Assembly: GCF_963678975.1 (NCBI RefSeq)
Contig: NC_089272.1
Span: 8,037,858-8,101,857 of the forward strand
DNA from: Dysidea avara
Taxonomy: Eukaryota; Porifera; Demospongiae; Dictyoceratida; Dysideidae
Direction of reading: 5' to 3'
Length of the DNA stretch: 64,000 nucleotides
Positions 35,501-45,700 of the stretch are shown one piece after another. Under the pieces are notes generated by a model, which was given only the letters and a program-made list of their open reading frames with translations, ran no database searches and had not been told where the DNA came from. The stretch's first letter is position 1. The number at the start of each line of letters is the position of its first letter. A program made the position numbers and the translations under genes.

Positions 35501-37752
35501 CAGGTGATTTGTTTGCAGCTGAACTCTCTACATGATGGTTCTTTGTAGCTGAACTCTCTACAAGGTGACTTCTTCTAGCTGACCTTTCTACAGGGAGATT
35601 TGTTTGTAGCTGAACTCTCTACAGGTGATTTGTTTGCAGCTGAACTCTCTACATGATGGTTCTTTGTAGCTGAACTCTCTACAAGGTGACTTCTACTAGC
35701 TGACCTTTCTACAGGGAGATTTGTTTGTAGCTGAACTCTCTACAGGTGATTTGTTTGCAGCTGAACTCTCTACATGATGGTTTCTTTGTAGCTGAACTCT
35801 CTACAAGGTAACTTCTTCTAGCTGATCTCTCTACAGGGAGATTTGTTTGTAGCTGAACTCTCTACAGGTGATTTGTTTGCAGCTGAACTCTCTACATGAT
35901 GGTTTCTTTGTAGCTGAACTCTCTACAAGGTAACTTCTTCTAGCTGATCTCTCTACAGGGAGATTTGTTTGTAGCTGAACTCTCTACAGGTGATTTGTTT
36001 GCAGCTGAACTCTCTACATGATGGTTTCTTTGTAGCTGAACTCTCTACATGATGGTTTCTTTGTAGCTGAACTCTCTACAAGGTAATTTCTTCTAGCTGA
36101 TCTCTCTACAGAGATTTGTTTGTAGCTGAACTCTCTACAGGATGACTTGCTTGTAGCTGAATTGTCTATAAGATTAACTGTTTGTAGCTGAACTCCCTAC
36201 AGAATAACTTGCAATGCCAAAGAAATTCTATAATGGAGTAAGTTATAAACGTAGCTGAATGCTTTATTAGGGTGATTGTTCTATTAGAGTATCTCGATCT
36301 CGCATATGCTACACGTAGTTGGCTTCGGAATCATAACTCAGTGGTTTGTAATCCGATTCTTCTGTACTACTGCAAGGACTTTCTATGATAATTATTCCAG
36401 CTACCCACCGATTTTCAGCTCACTGTTCTAAGCGGTTTGGCTGGTAGGCGTGAAAACTAATAGTTTTTTTATTCATAAAAGTCGATAGCGTAATTGTGAC
36501 ATAGGTTGGATTTTGTGTCATATCTCAATGGCCTTTAACTGGATTCCTTTCAAACCACAAAAAGGCACTCCTACGATAGTTACTCCACCTACATAGCAAT
36601 TTTCAGCTCATTCCTTCAAGCGGTTTACCCTGTGGGCGTGACAGACCTTCGACCTTATTTTACGCAGATAATTGGTAATAACTCCGTGAATGTTCATCGG
36701 ATTCCTACCAAACTTGGTACTGAGATTCGCCTTAATGAGCCCTTTCAGTGTGCCAAATTTCAGCTAGATCCAAGTTCGAATTCGTGTTTTATTGCGGATT
36801 TTTTAAAGTGTGCGAAAAGAAGAAGAAGAAGAAGAAGAATAAAACGAAGAAAAAAACCCAAACTTTGGCCGCTCGTATCTCGGAAATGGCTGAAGCGATT
36901 TTCTTCAAATTTGGTATGTGGACTCCCCTACCTCGCCGGCATTTCTGTAGCAACTTTGGTTTTAATAGGATAAGGAATCACGGAGCTACAAAGGTGTGAA
37001 AATCGCGTTTACTTTCTTCCTGTAAATATACTCACGGTGTGGCGCGCCGGCTACTTGGGCCGCACGACACACTACCGTGTGTCTTGATCTTACATTGGAT
37101 TTATCAGTACTTGTGAAGTTTGCAGCAGAGGTTGCTATATATAAAATCCAACAATATAATCAACATACTGTTATTGTAACAGCATTAAAATTTCATACAT
37201 TGAATAAAATATTATATATATAATGCACAAGGTCTGTTAAAATACTTACGTTGGTTTTCACTTTTCTTCTTGCTTTGCCTCTCCCTTCTTTCAGCTGCTA
37301 TACAGTTAACATATACGTAATTTACATTATTTAATGTCAATTAATAACAAACTTACTTTGCATCTCCTTGTCAACTGCTAAAGTAGCTATATTTAACCAA
37401 ACTGACATGTATGGCTGATATGCAGCCTATCAATAACTTACTTTGCTTTTCCACTTCCGTGCTATTTGTGATATCCATCATGCTGGCTCTTGAATCCATA
37501 TCTTTTGCTTTTTGCAATGCAAGTTTTATCTCTTCCTCTCGTTCAGCACTTCCTTTCTTTTTTTAGGTGGCACTGACTTGGGTGTATTGGTTTTCTTCGT
37601 TTTTGGCAGTGGTTTGGAAATTGTAACGTCACTTGTCACATGGTCTGGCTCTGACGATGAACTTGAAGTTACAGCACACCCTAAAAACTTTTCTTTAGTG
37701 AGTTCATAGTCAGCTAGTTTCTGGGCATCTGCTTGCAACGAATGATAATCTC
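29560..37752 (-). CDS. BEN-domain protein gene, twelve exons visible, 5' end not found
   Basis: Exons (-): 37752-37442, 37377-37357 (21 nt), 37297-37250, 37134-37094, 32730-32638, 32576-32526, 32471-32427, 30879-30823, 30748-30716, 30584-30362, 29729-29671 and 29631-29560 (stop TGA). All have GT/AG borders, and phases agree from the second exon on. The protein has an acidic/Ser-rich start (TSSSSSEPDHVTSD), a basic stretch (KPLPKTKKTNTPKS), a likely coiled coil (AEREEEIKLALQKAKDMDSR), Tyr-rich exons (VSRYDYDQYNYGSYEN, DDSYYEEEYNHPYTDYS), a Ser run, then a BEN domain (ELVEGYGVFITRRALDDAVD, TATRLMRNLVGVFFWDDIL, SNACGGGKKDHIALDQDVLG). BEN domains bind DNA or partner proteins in chromatin. Oddities: a seven-A run near 37560 needs one more base to keep frame. 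The segment at about 30318-30226 reads NKFPSTAKIDLKDAVNDCC, then ARRKIKRQ and stop. It looks like the true end of the BEN domain but does not fit the donor phase of the BEN exon, whereas the last two exons do. Confidence 0.7.
30949..31385. mobile_element. Non-autonomous hAT element (437 bp) in a BEN-gene intron
   Basis: Ends are TAGGCTCCGGCC and, inverted, GGCCGGTGCCTA. Perfect 8-bp duplications CCAGTAGT lie at 30941-30948 and 31386-31393. The interior repeats CCTATTATGC and holds copies of the dispersed CTCTATTAGAGTATCTCGA motif. The same family lies at 53554-54031 and, cut by the window edge, from 63797. Confidence 0.9.
31394..32426. other. Intron DNA of the BEN gene, nothing coding
   Basis: A (TTA)n run lies at about 32262-32290. 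Short ORFs on both strands have no domain and no fitting splice sites. Confidence 0.45.
32903..33227. mobile_element. Foldback MITE with about 140-bp arms in a BEN-gene intron
   Basis: The left arm CTAATCCAAAACAGCCAGC...GGTAAAAATTTTAATAAC is mirrored, almost base for base, by 33085-33226. A spacer of about 50 bp lies between (near 33040-33085). The duplication is unclear (AT or TA). ORFs here are arm translations. Confidence 0.9.
33420..36180. repeat. Higher-order satellite, about 22 units of about 122 bp (2.75 kb)
   Basis: Four related subunits of about 30 bp, each built round GTAGCTGAACTCTCTACA, alternate in fixed order. Their variable parts are ATGATGGTTTCTTT, AGGTAACTTCTTCTAGCTGA, GGGAGATTTGTTT and GGTGATTTGTTTGCA. 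The four-part unit repeats with a period of about 122 bp (for example near 34036, 34158, 34280, 34402 and 34524). Edges are less regular. It lies inside a BEN-gene intron. Confidence 0.95.
36230..37085. repeat. Dispersed non-coding repeat, probable element remnant
   Basis: It contains the CTCTATTAGAGTATCTCGA motif (36270), an (AAG)n run near 36818-36840, and paired phrases such as TTTTCAGCTCA...AAGCGGTTT that occur twice (near 36412 and 36602). Only two short ORFs were found, with no domain. The class is unknown. Confidence 0.5.
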
Positions 37753-38414
37753 CTATAAGATAGGGTCCGCAATCCGAAAAATCAACTTCTACAAACCAAT
37801 ACCTCTACCATTGTGGGATGTTCATTGTAGTATCCCATTGCTTGATCCACCATGAAACCGGAGGCACGATTGTTGTCTTCACAGAAATATTGTTATCAGT
37901 ATCTCGCAAGATGCAAAATTTATTTTTAAAATTTCATGCTACACACAAAGGACCGGATGAAACTTGCTACTTAGCCCAATCGTATCCAGAGTTGTTGTAG
38001 TTGAAAAGTACGCACAGAAATAAGTAAATGATTTGCTGGGTGTCCGGCACAGGGTTGCTTTCTTTGAAAAAACAGACAAAGAGATATGAAGTTTCGAATT
38101 CAAACCGCCCTACCACCCAGGGCAACAGAAGCCAACTCTTCCTCATAGTGTTTCGATACAGTTGGGTGCATAGTCTGTCTATGCTGTTAGTTTGGAAAAG
38201 ATCTGAGACTTCTCACCATCTGGGTGACAAGCGTCAAAAGTTTCTGCAGCATTGAAGAATTGTGTCGCGCTTTCTAGCCATTTCCAGCGCTTCTGCAACC
38301 ACAACAATCATCAATTATAAATTAAAACTATGGCAAAAGATGTCCCTGAACGTTTGGTAGCAGCGGTTGTCAATTATTATTTCATCCACGGCTTCCACGC
38401 CTCGCTCTAAGCTA

Positions 38415-40320
38415 CACTGTTAAAAATAAGGAGTAACTGTTACTCCCCTAGGGGAGTTCCCAGTGTAGGGAGGATTTAACACCCCTATATTTTTGTGGAG
38501 AGTAACTAACACCCCACAAAGGAGTAACAGAAAAATCTATTGTAGGGAGTTCTAGTTACTCTAGGAGAGTTCACATAAGCATGCAAGGCGTTTCCTTTAC
38601 TCCATGAAATTCTGCAAATAACTCCGTATAAAATTTCAAATGATGTTAAAGACATACAGCAAAACTGTAACAAAATATTTACAATATCCAGCTTTATAAT
38701 ATTGGAAAGTCTCTGAAAAAAAGAGACCAGTAGCAAGGCTTCATCAGCAAACGATGCTTCACTGCCACTTCACTGGAGTTACTTCCTGCCACATGACATG
38801 TTATCAGCTGTAGTAAATAGCAGTATAGTAAAGAAATATTCAACAATCATATACTTGTTACCTTTATGGCTGAAGGTACGTCACACACAGTTGCCAACAA
38901 AGTTGTGAAAACAATTCTTCCAGACCAGCAGCATTGGTAGTGTAAACTAAAGAGGCAAACAGTTGCTATCATGCAAAACAGCACTTTTTTGCTACCTGGA
39001 GTTCATCATTTTGTTTGTCTATTTGTTCACTGATTTCTTGTGGCACCTGTAAATATATGTTTACAAATTGATGCACAGTCACTGTATGTTAACACGCTTA
39101 CTGGATGTTGTAAAAATTCTATGTTCTCAGTGACATTGAGACATCCATGCTAAAAAAGTACTTACGTAACTATAAACATTATCTCCTTACAGGTCAAGAA
39201 TAACTTGGAAAGTTGATAAGTTGAAGACACACAATGTACATTGTATCAAAGATTGTTAGCTGCAGACGATACATACATCGTACTAGTGAATCTGCATGTA
39301 ATTATGTAAAAAGACAATGATACGGGCTACTGACCTTACCAGGCAATATCATTGTGTCCTGCTGCTAACGTCAACTGAAGGCAGACGGACATGATATGTA
39401 CGCCATGTTTAAGCTAGGTGGCTTTCCTCTCCTCCCTCAAGTCTTCAACTTCTTACACACTGACTACTAGTAGCTAGCGGTGAGCTTGGATGGGCTGAAT
39501 ACTGTACGTACCAGTCAGTGATACGACTGAGTCCGCCGAATTTTATTCTCTTTCCCTGCGTCTTGAACTATTTCTGCCGTATCACAATAAGGCGCCTAAA
39601 CCCTCACGAGCAGTGGTGACTTCTGTTGGAGCCAGTTTAACAAACCGGTGTGTCACACGAGACGACTCAGATATGAGCTGAAGAAACAATGAACGAGATA
39701 GACTCTAGTGAACGTCCAGTAATTATTCACGAACAAGCAAACGATTTAGTATCACCTTTTAAGCACTACAATTCCTCAGAGAAGCAAACCGCTTTCAACT
39801 ACTCAACACGGCTCTGTTGTTAAAGAAGCCGTTTCTATGGTAATACTCTTCACTCTAAATAATGCGCTTGTAATAGAAATGGTATTTAATAATTATACAT
39901 ACGTATTTCAAAATATTCTTGAGTAACAATTCGTCCTCCTGTTTTCGTACTCTCTGTTTCCTTCACTATGTCTTGGTTAGCCTGTAAAATAAAACACGAG
40001 TAAATGGCTGCCATTGAAAAGGAAGCCTAAATAATTACTTTCCTTTTTTACATTTAGTGGCTAGAATTGAACTGGTTAAGTGAGACAGCTATAACCTGCA
40101 TGTGGCTCATTCATATGTGGCCTCAGCCATACTGGCTCACTGAGTTCACCTTTGCTACTAGCTAGCTGGCAATGGGAACTCTTGAGTTTGGTGCCTTCAC
40201 TTACTTGGAGTTCTCTTTACCCTTAGTGGGTTACTGTTACTCTCCTAGTAATCCAAACTCCCCTTTCAGAGTAAAATATTTCACTCCCCTAGTTACTGTT
40301 ACTCCCCTGTTTTAACAGTG
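38415..40320. mobile_element. 1.9-kb TIR element, CACTGTTAAAA family, inserted in the palindrome's left arm
   Basis: It starts CACTGTTAAAAATAAGGAGT and ends ACTCCCCTGTTTTAACAGTG. The intact site is preserved in the other palindrome arm (CTAAGCTATGCATC, inverted near 41730). Comparison shows a TA duplication (AAGCTA before, TATGCATC after). This family shares ends with 5308-5942. The interior holds exon-like pieces on the - strand. Confidence 0.85.
38770..39985 (-). pseudogene. Exon-like pieces carried by the 1.9-kb TIR element
   Basis: Segments with acceptor and donor borders on the - strand: about 39985-39908 (NQDIVKETESTKTGGRIVTQ; acceptor TTTTACAG, donor GTATGT); about 39353-39336 (MILPGK, donor GTCAGT); about 39150-39102 (HGCLNVTENIEFLQHP, donor GTAAGC); about 39049-38999 (VPQEISEQIDKQNDELQ, acceptor ATTTACAG, donor GTAGCA); and about 38946-38862, which is open in more than one frame. 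The second to fourth pieces can join in one phase. They match no protein I recognise. They could be the element's own gene or host exons picked up by the element. Which pieces are truly spliced is not settled by sequence alone. Confidence 0.35.
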
Positions 40321-42451
40321 TATGCATCAAGGGAGGCAGCAAAATCGTCCAAATTTGACTTCACCTCTCACGCTCCACAGCAGCTTCAAATCTTCACTAG
40401 ATCACCCTACATCACCATTATGCTTCAAAACATCCAAAAACAAACCGAAAAAAGCACAAAATCTTTCATTTTTGATTCGAGCTGGGTGGAGCTCCTGGTG
40501 AGCTACTGGTATACTGCATCATATGAAATCACAGAAACACCAACTACCACTACTACCAAACGTTTTGATCCATCATTTATCATCATTCTAAACAAAATTA
40601 AGTGACCAGTGTGGCATCAGAAGTACTGGAAAGCACTTCGGTACCATTGAGAGAATCCCTTGAAATGACGCACAAAAATTTGACGTTCTTCACCCAGATG
40701 GTGAGAAGTCTCAGATCCTTTCCAGACTAACAGTATAGACAGACTATGCATCCAACCTTATCACATCACTATGAGGAAGAGTTGGCTTTTCTAGTCTTTG
40801 CTGGTAAGGTAGTTTGAATTCGAAAATTTGTGTTTCGTTTTCTGCTTTTTGAGAGAAAGCAACCCTGTGCCGGGAACCCAGTAAATCATTTGCTTATTAC
40901 TGTGCGTACTTTTTAACTACATTAACTCTAGATAATATCTAGCTAAGCAGCAAGTTTTATTCTGTTCTTTGTGTGGAGCACGAAATTTTAAAAATAATTT
41001 TTGCATCTCACGAAATACTAAAAAAAATCGATATTTCGATTTTTGTATTTCGTGAGATGCAAAAATTATTTTTAAAATTTCGTGCTCCACACAAAGAGCA
41101 GGATAGAACTTGCTGCTTAGCTAGATATTATCTAGAGTTAATGTAGTTAAAAAGTACGCACAGTAATAAGCAAATGATTCACTGGGTTCCCGGCACAGGG
41201 TTGCTTTCTCTCAGAAAGCAGAAAACGAAACACAAATTTTCGAATTCAAACTGCCCTACCAGCCAAGACAAGAAAAGCCAACTCTTCCTCATAGTGATGT
41301 GATAAGGTTGGATGCATAGTCTGTCTATGCTGTTAGTCTGGAAAGGATCTGAGACTTCTCACCATCTGGGTGAAGAACGTCAAAATTTTCGTGCGTCATT
41401 TCAAGGGATTCTCTCAATGGTACCAAAGTGCTTTCCAGTACTTCTGATGCCACACTGGTCACTTAATTTTGTTTAGAATGATGATAAATGATGGATCAAA
41501 ACGTTTGGTAGTAGTGGTAGTTGGTGTCTCTGTAATTTCATATGATGCAGTATACCAGCAGCTCACCAGGAGCTCCACCCAGCTCGAATCAAAAATGAAA
41601 GATTTTGTGCTTTTTTCGGTTTGTTTTTGGATGTTTTGCAGCATAATGGTGATGTAGGGTGATCTAGTGAAGATTTGAAGCTGCTGTGGAGCGTGAGAGG
41701 TGAAGTCAAATTTGCTGCCTCCCTTGATGCATAGCTTAGAACGAGGCGTGGAAGCCGTGGATGAAATAATAATTGACAACCGCTGCTACCAAACGTTCAG
41801 GGACATCTTTTACCATAGTTTTAGTTTATAATTGATGATTGCTGTGGCTGCAGAAGCGCTGGAAATGGCTAGAAAGCGTGACACAATTCTTTGATGCTGC
41901 AGAAAATTTTGACGCTCGTCACCCAGATGGTGAGAAGTCTCAGATCTTTTCCAAACTAACAGCATAGACAGACTATGCACCCAACCGCATCGAAATACTA
42001 TGAGGAAGAGTTGGCTTCTCTGGACCTGGGTGATAGGGCAGTTTGAATTCGAAACTTCGTATTTCTTTGTCTGTTTTTTTCAAAGAAAGCAACCCTGTGC
42101 CGGGCACCCGGCAAATCATTTACTTATTTCTGTACGTACTTTTCAACTACAACAGCTCTGGATACGATTTGGCTAAGTAGCAAGTTTCATCCGGTCCTTT
42201 GTGTAGAGCACGAAATTTAAAAAATAAATATTGCATCTTGCGAGATACTGAAAACAATATTTCTGTGAAGACAACAATCGTGTCTCCGGTTTCATGGTAG
42301 ATCAAGCAATGGGATACTACAATGAACATCCCACAATGGTAGGGGGATTGATTTGTAGAAGTTGATTTTTCACATTGCGGACCCTATATAAGAGTATAAT
42401 ATAATAAAACTCGATTTTTTTTCACGCTATAGCCAGCTAGCTAGCTAGCTA

Positions 42452-42780
42452 TGCACCTATCAATGTATTGCCCCACCACCCCCCCCCCCCCCTCGAGCGT
42501 AAATAGGGCTTTACAGGGGGAATTGACACGAAACTGCTGCCCTACAATGGGGCATTTGACGATCGTTCAGTAGGTGCCCAAATATTTTTTGTTGTAACTT
42601 CCTTCGCTATGTCAAATCTCGAGTTAATCCCGCGTTGCAACTGGGGCCAACGGTGGGAATTTGACAAGATAGGTTTGCCCTACTATGGGGCATTTGACAT
42701 TCGGCTGTGTCAAATCCCCACTATAGCCCCATATATGCCCGAGGGGGGCCGGGTAGTGGGGCAATACATTGATAGGTGCA
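42452..42780. mobile_element. MITE with TGCACCTATCAATGTATTGC ends
   Basis: The inverted ends are about 27 bp. CTA flanks both sides, a likely 3-bp duplication. A C-run lies at 42479-42492. The interior repeats GGGCATTTGAC(G/A). It starts 19 bp beyond the stop codon of the large gene at 42799-60081 and so truncates that gene's 3' untranslated region. Confidence 0.8.
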
Positions 42781-42798
42781 CTACAACAAACACAATTG

Positions 42799-45700
42799 TT
42801 AACAAACCAGATAGCTTAAGAATCTCCGAATCTTCCATTTGCCTTCATATTCCCCTTCTAGCCACTGTACAGTGACGCTAGCTTCCTTGATAGCTTTCAA
42901 CCTCCCAATTTGGGGAACAAAATCTTTATACCTCTCACACTTTAGTAACACATGACTACCAACTGCAGCATTGCAAGCTGATTCAGCAATGGATGATGTG
43001 GAGGCAGCTGTAGATCTTGTTTGTTGAGAGGTGGTACTGGAAACAGATCTTCGACTGGCTTTTGGTCTTGCATCCTTTCCAAGTACAATCTATGACAGCA
43101 AACACAACACTTAACTTGTCTTATATAAACAACAATACTTAACATATCGTGGTATTGACCCGGTATCTGGTATTGACCCTTAAGCAAGGACAGCAAAGAC
43201 ACCTATATTTAGGAGGGGGGAGCTGCCGGTGCAGCCAAGGGATGACATGGCCTAGCTGTAAGTCGAAGACCAAAATAACGGTAATTGCCTGTTGATAATA
43301 GCTGCCCTCCACCAACTATATCTGCTTATTTATAGCTACATACATAGCCTGCTACAATGTTTCTCTGAAGAATAGTGTGACTGCTCTATTGGAGTATCTC
43401 GAATTATTGATTCTATTGGCATGCTCTATAGATAATTTGAAGGAGGCTAAGCCCCTCCATTATCTTTTTAGCAGGGGCTACAGCCCCCCTCCCTCCTTCT
43501 CTGCCACCCCTTCCCTTAAGTTGGCTTAGAATCATCACTCTGCTCATACATCCAAAGTATTTGGACCCATTCCAGCATGTTCCTGGGTAAATATAAACAT
43601 AATATGCGGTATGGTTATACAGGGTGCCAGAGAACCATCTGCCAAAAGCATATCTGACAAATGCAGGCAAGTTTAGGATTAGATAATCTTGATAGTGCTA
43701 TGTTCAGCCCATTACATAGTGATACAAACAAAGAACAAACAAGAAGTGACACTGTAATCAATCCAGTTATTACGGAGAAATACAGACCATTCCTGTTACA
43801 AACATGAGGAAACCATCATGTACACACACACTTACAAACATGGGGAAGCTATCATGCACGCTACTCACCAAAAGCAATGGGACACAAAGAAGGAAGGATA
43901 AAAGTAAGTCTATGATGCATGCATTGTATGTACTGTAGTATGCCAAAGGGTATATACCAGTTGGGCAGAAAGAATGCTTAATCAAGCCCAAAACAGCCCT
44001 TATTGTTATTGAGTTGTTCTTGTCTGAAGGCATCCAGTCAGCAGAAAATTCCACTGAATAAAAAATTTGATAGCCGAAGCATTTTGGGAAGTCACACAGA
44101 AGGCATTTAGGGCTTGAGTACTGCTAAAGGATTAATCATGAAGATATTGCGAGGCTGGTTTTGGGATGATTATTTATGATCCCCAATATAGAACACTATC
44201 ATACTGTATGATGTAACATTCAAATAAGCATGTGCATATTGCATGAGACAGACTGTTTACCTGTCTAACTTGTCTTGCATTATTAGTTTTTTCAACCACA
44301 TGCACTGGCAGAGAAGGATTTATGCTGATAATTCCTCTTTGATTCAATGGTGCAAGGTCATCAACTATCCACCGTGGAGTTACTGATGGTACTGTGCCAT
44401 AGACGGTATTGAAAGTGGAGAGAAAGGAGTCCCACTTATCCTTGGAATTAGGTGGAAATATACCGGTGTTACAATATTTTGGCACATCTTTGACCATTTG
44501 ACCTATGTCCTGTTTTGTAAGAGATGGTTCCAATACACCTGGCTTGTTTGATGGAATAGACTGTAAACAAAATATATGCAAACATAAAATTACTACAAGC
44601 ACAACTTTCATTACCAAAATACAAATTGAACATGTATGCATATACAGCGGAACCTGTCTAATTTGGTCACCTTTGGGCCAAGAGTTTTTGGCCTTAATAT
44701 AGGTAGGTGGCTGTTTTAGTCAGGTGGATTAGTGTATTAAACAGTATGGTAGTACTGTTTAAGTAGAGATTGCCAGAAATAATGTGCACCTCCAAAAATG
44801 CTGCTTTTAAAAAACCAACTTACAAACATCTTATGTGACAAAAATCACCTTTATGGAATAATAATAGTCTATCTAGCATCAAACGTAGCATTACAAACTG
44901 GCCGGATATAAATTTTTTTTAAATAGTCAAAATGTCAGTGACAGTGGTCAGTGAGTGAGTCAGTGAGGCAGAAAGCCTAGAGGCCAAATGAAGCAGCGCA
45001 CGGCCACAATTTTACACCACGATAACAAACTCACCAGTGGGATTTGCCTTTTAGGGGTCTGAAGAGTGTGTGCCCTCTGTGCCTTGTCTATTCTTTTATC
45101 TTCAATAAGCCTGCTTGTCTTCTTCATCCAACGAAACCATATCAAGGCGTTAATTTTCCATATCAACACTTTTTTAAAGAGATGATACAAAAATTATTTA
45201 AGGCGCTTAAGACTACGCTACTGTACGGAGGTACCAGTACTAGATAGATAGGAATATGTAACTACCTACATATTCACAATAGGTCTCAAGATCCCACGCA
45301 TTCTTCGTTCTACTCATTATTGATCTAGACCACGATGACCACACCCCTTTTATGCTGTAACAGATGTCTCTCTTCTAACAGTGACCACACACCTTCAAGT
45401 TGGTAGGCTGACTCAAGATACTCTAATAATCGATCGAAACCATGATGACCACACCCTTTTTGGGCAGGAACATATCTTTGCAGGCCGACTCAAGATACTC
45501 TAATACAGCAGTCACCCTAATAGAACACTCACTTGTTTATAGCTATAGTACGTTCGCGTTGAGCTGAATCCTGGGTTGTTGATTAAGAAGCCATACAAGA
45601 TCAAAGGCTTTAAACATAATGTTTATGACGCATTTGTTCGTAAGCCCATGTTACGGGCGCGCACTTAATTGTTGTGAATATGGCGTCCAGTGCACCGTCA

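Larger units (their letters stand above)
37761..42386. mobile_element. Nested giant palindrome element with 7-bp target duplications
   Basis: The ends are TAGGGTCCGCAAT and its inverse. TATAAGA is duplicated at 37754-37760 and 42387-42393. The whole unit is a palindrome centred near 41035 (AAATCGATATTTCGATTT), with arms of about 1.35 kb once the insert at 38415-40320 is removed. Outer arm ends look about 95% identical by eye. Each arm is itself a foldback: its outer part A (about 37880-38260) reappears inverted and diverged as its inner part (about 40640-41030), giving the order A-B-a'/a-b'-A'. A 106-codon ORF in part B (HAPQQLQIFTRSPYITIMLQ) has no recognised domain. No transposase was seen. 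The left end lies 9 bp upstream of an exon of the BEN gene. The duplicated TATAAGA supplies that exon's acceptor. Confidence 0.85.

Noticed and set aside
33420-36180. CRISPR-like array of about 30-bp repeats
   Set aside because: The intervening sequences are themselves repeated in fixed order, so this is a higher-order satellite. The genome is also eukaryotic.
36632-36999. 113-codon ORF with a basic run
   Set aside because: The basic run is an (AAG)n microsatellite inside a dispersed non-coding repeat. No domain or splice support.
40318-41779. 106-codon ORF in the palindrome (HAPQQLQIFTRSPYITIMLQ)
   Set aside because: It occurs in both arms because the arms are copies. There are no domain features and its ends vary between arms, so coding is not supported.
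45016-45190. Exon candidate with a perfect GTGAGT donor (RLIEDKRIDKAQRAHTLQTP)
   Set aside because: Its phase does not fit between exon 48120-47888 and exon 44560-44261, which join cleanly without it. A second frame (MVSLDEEDKQAY) looks equally coding, so it is at best a decayed exon.
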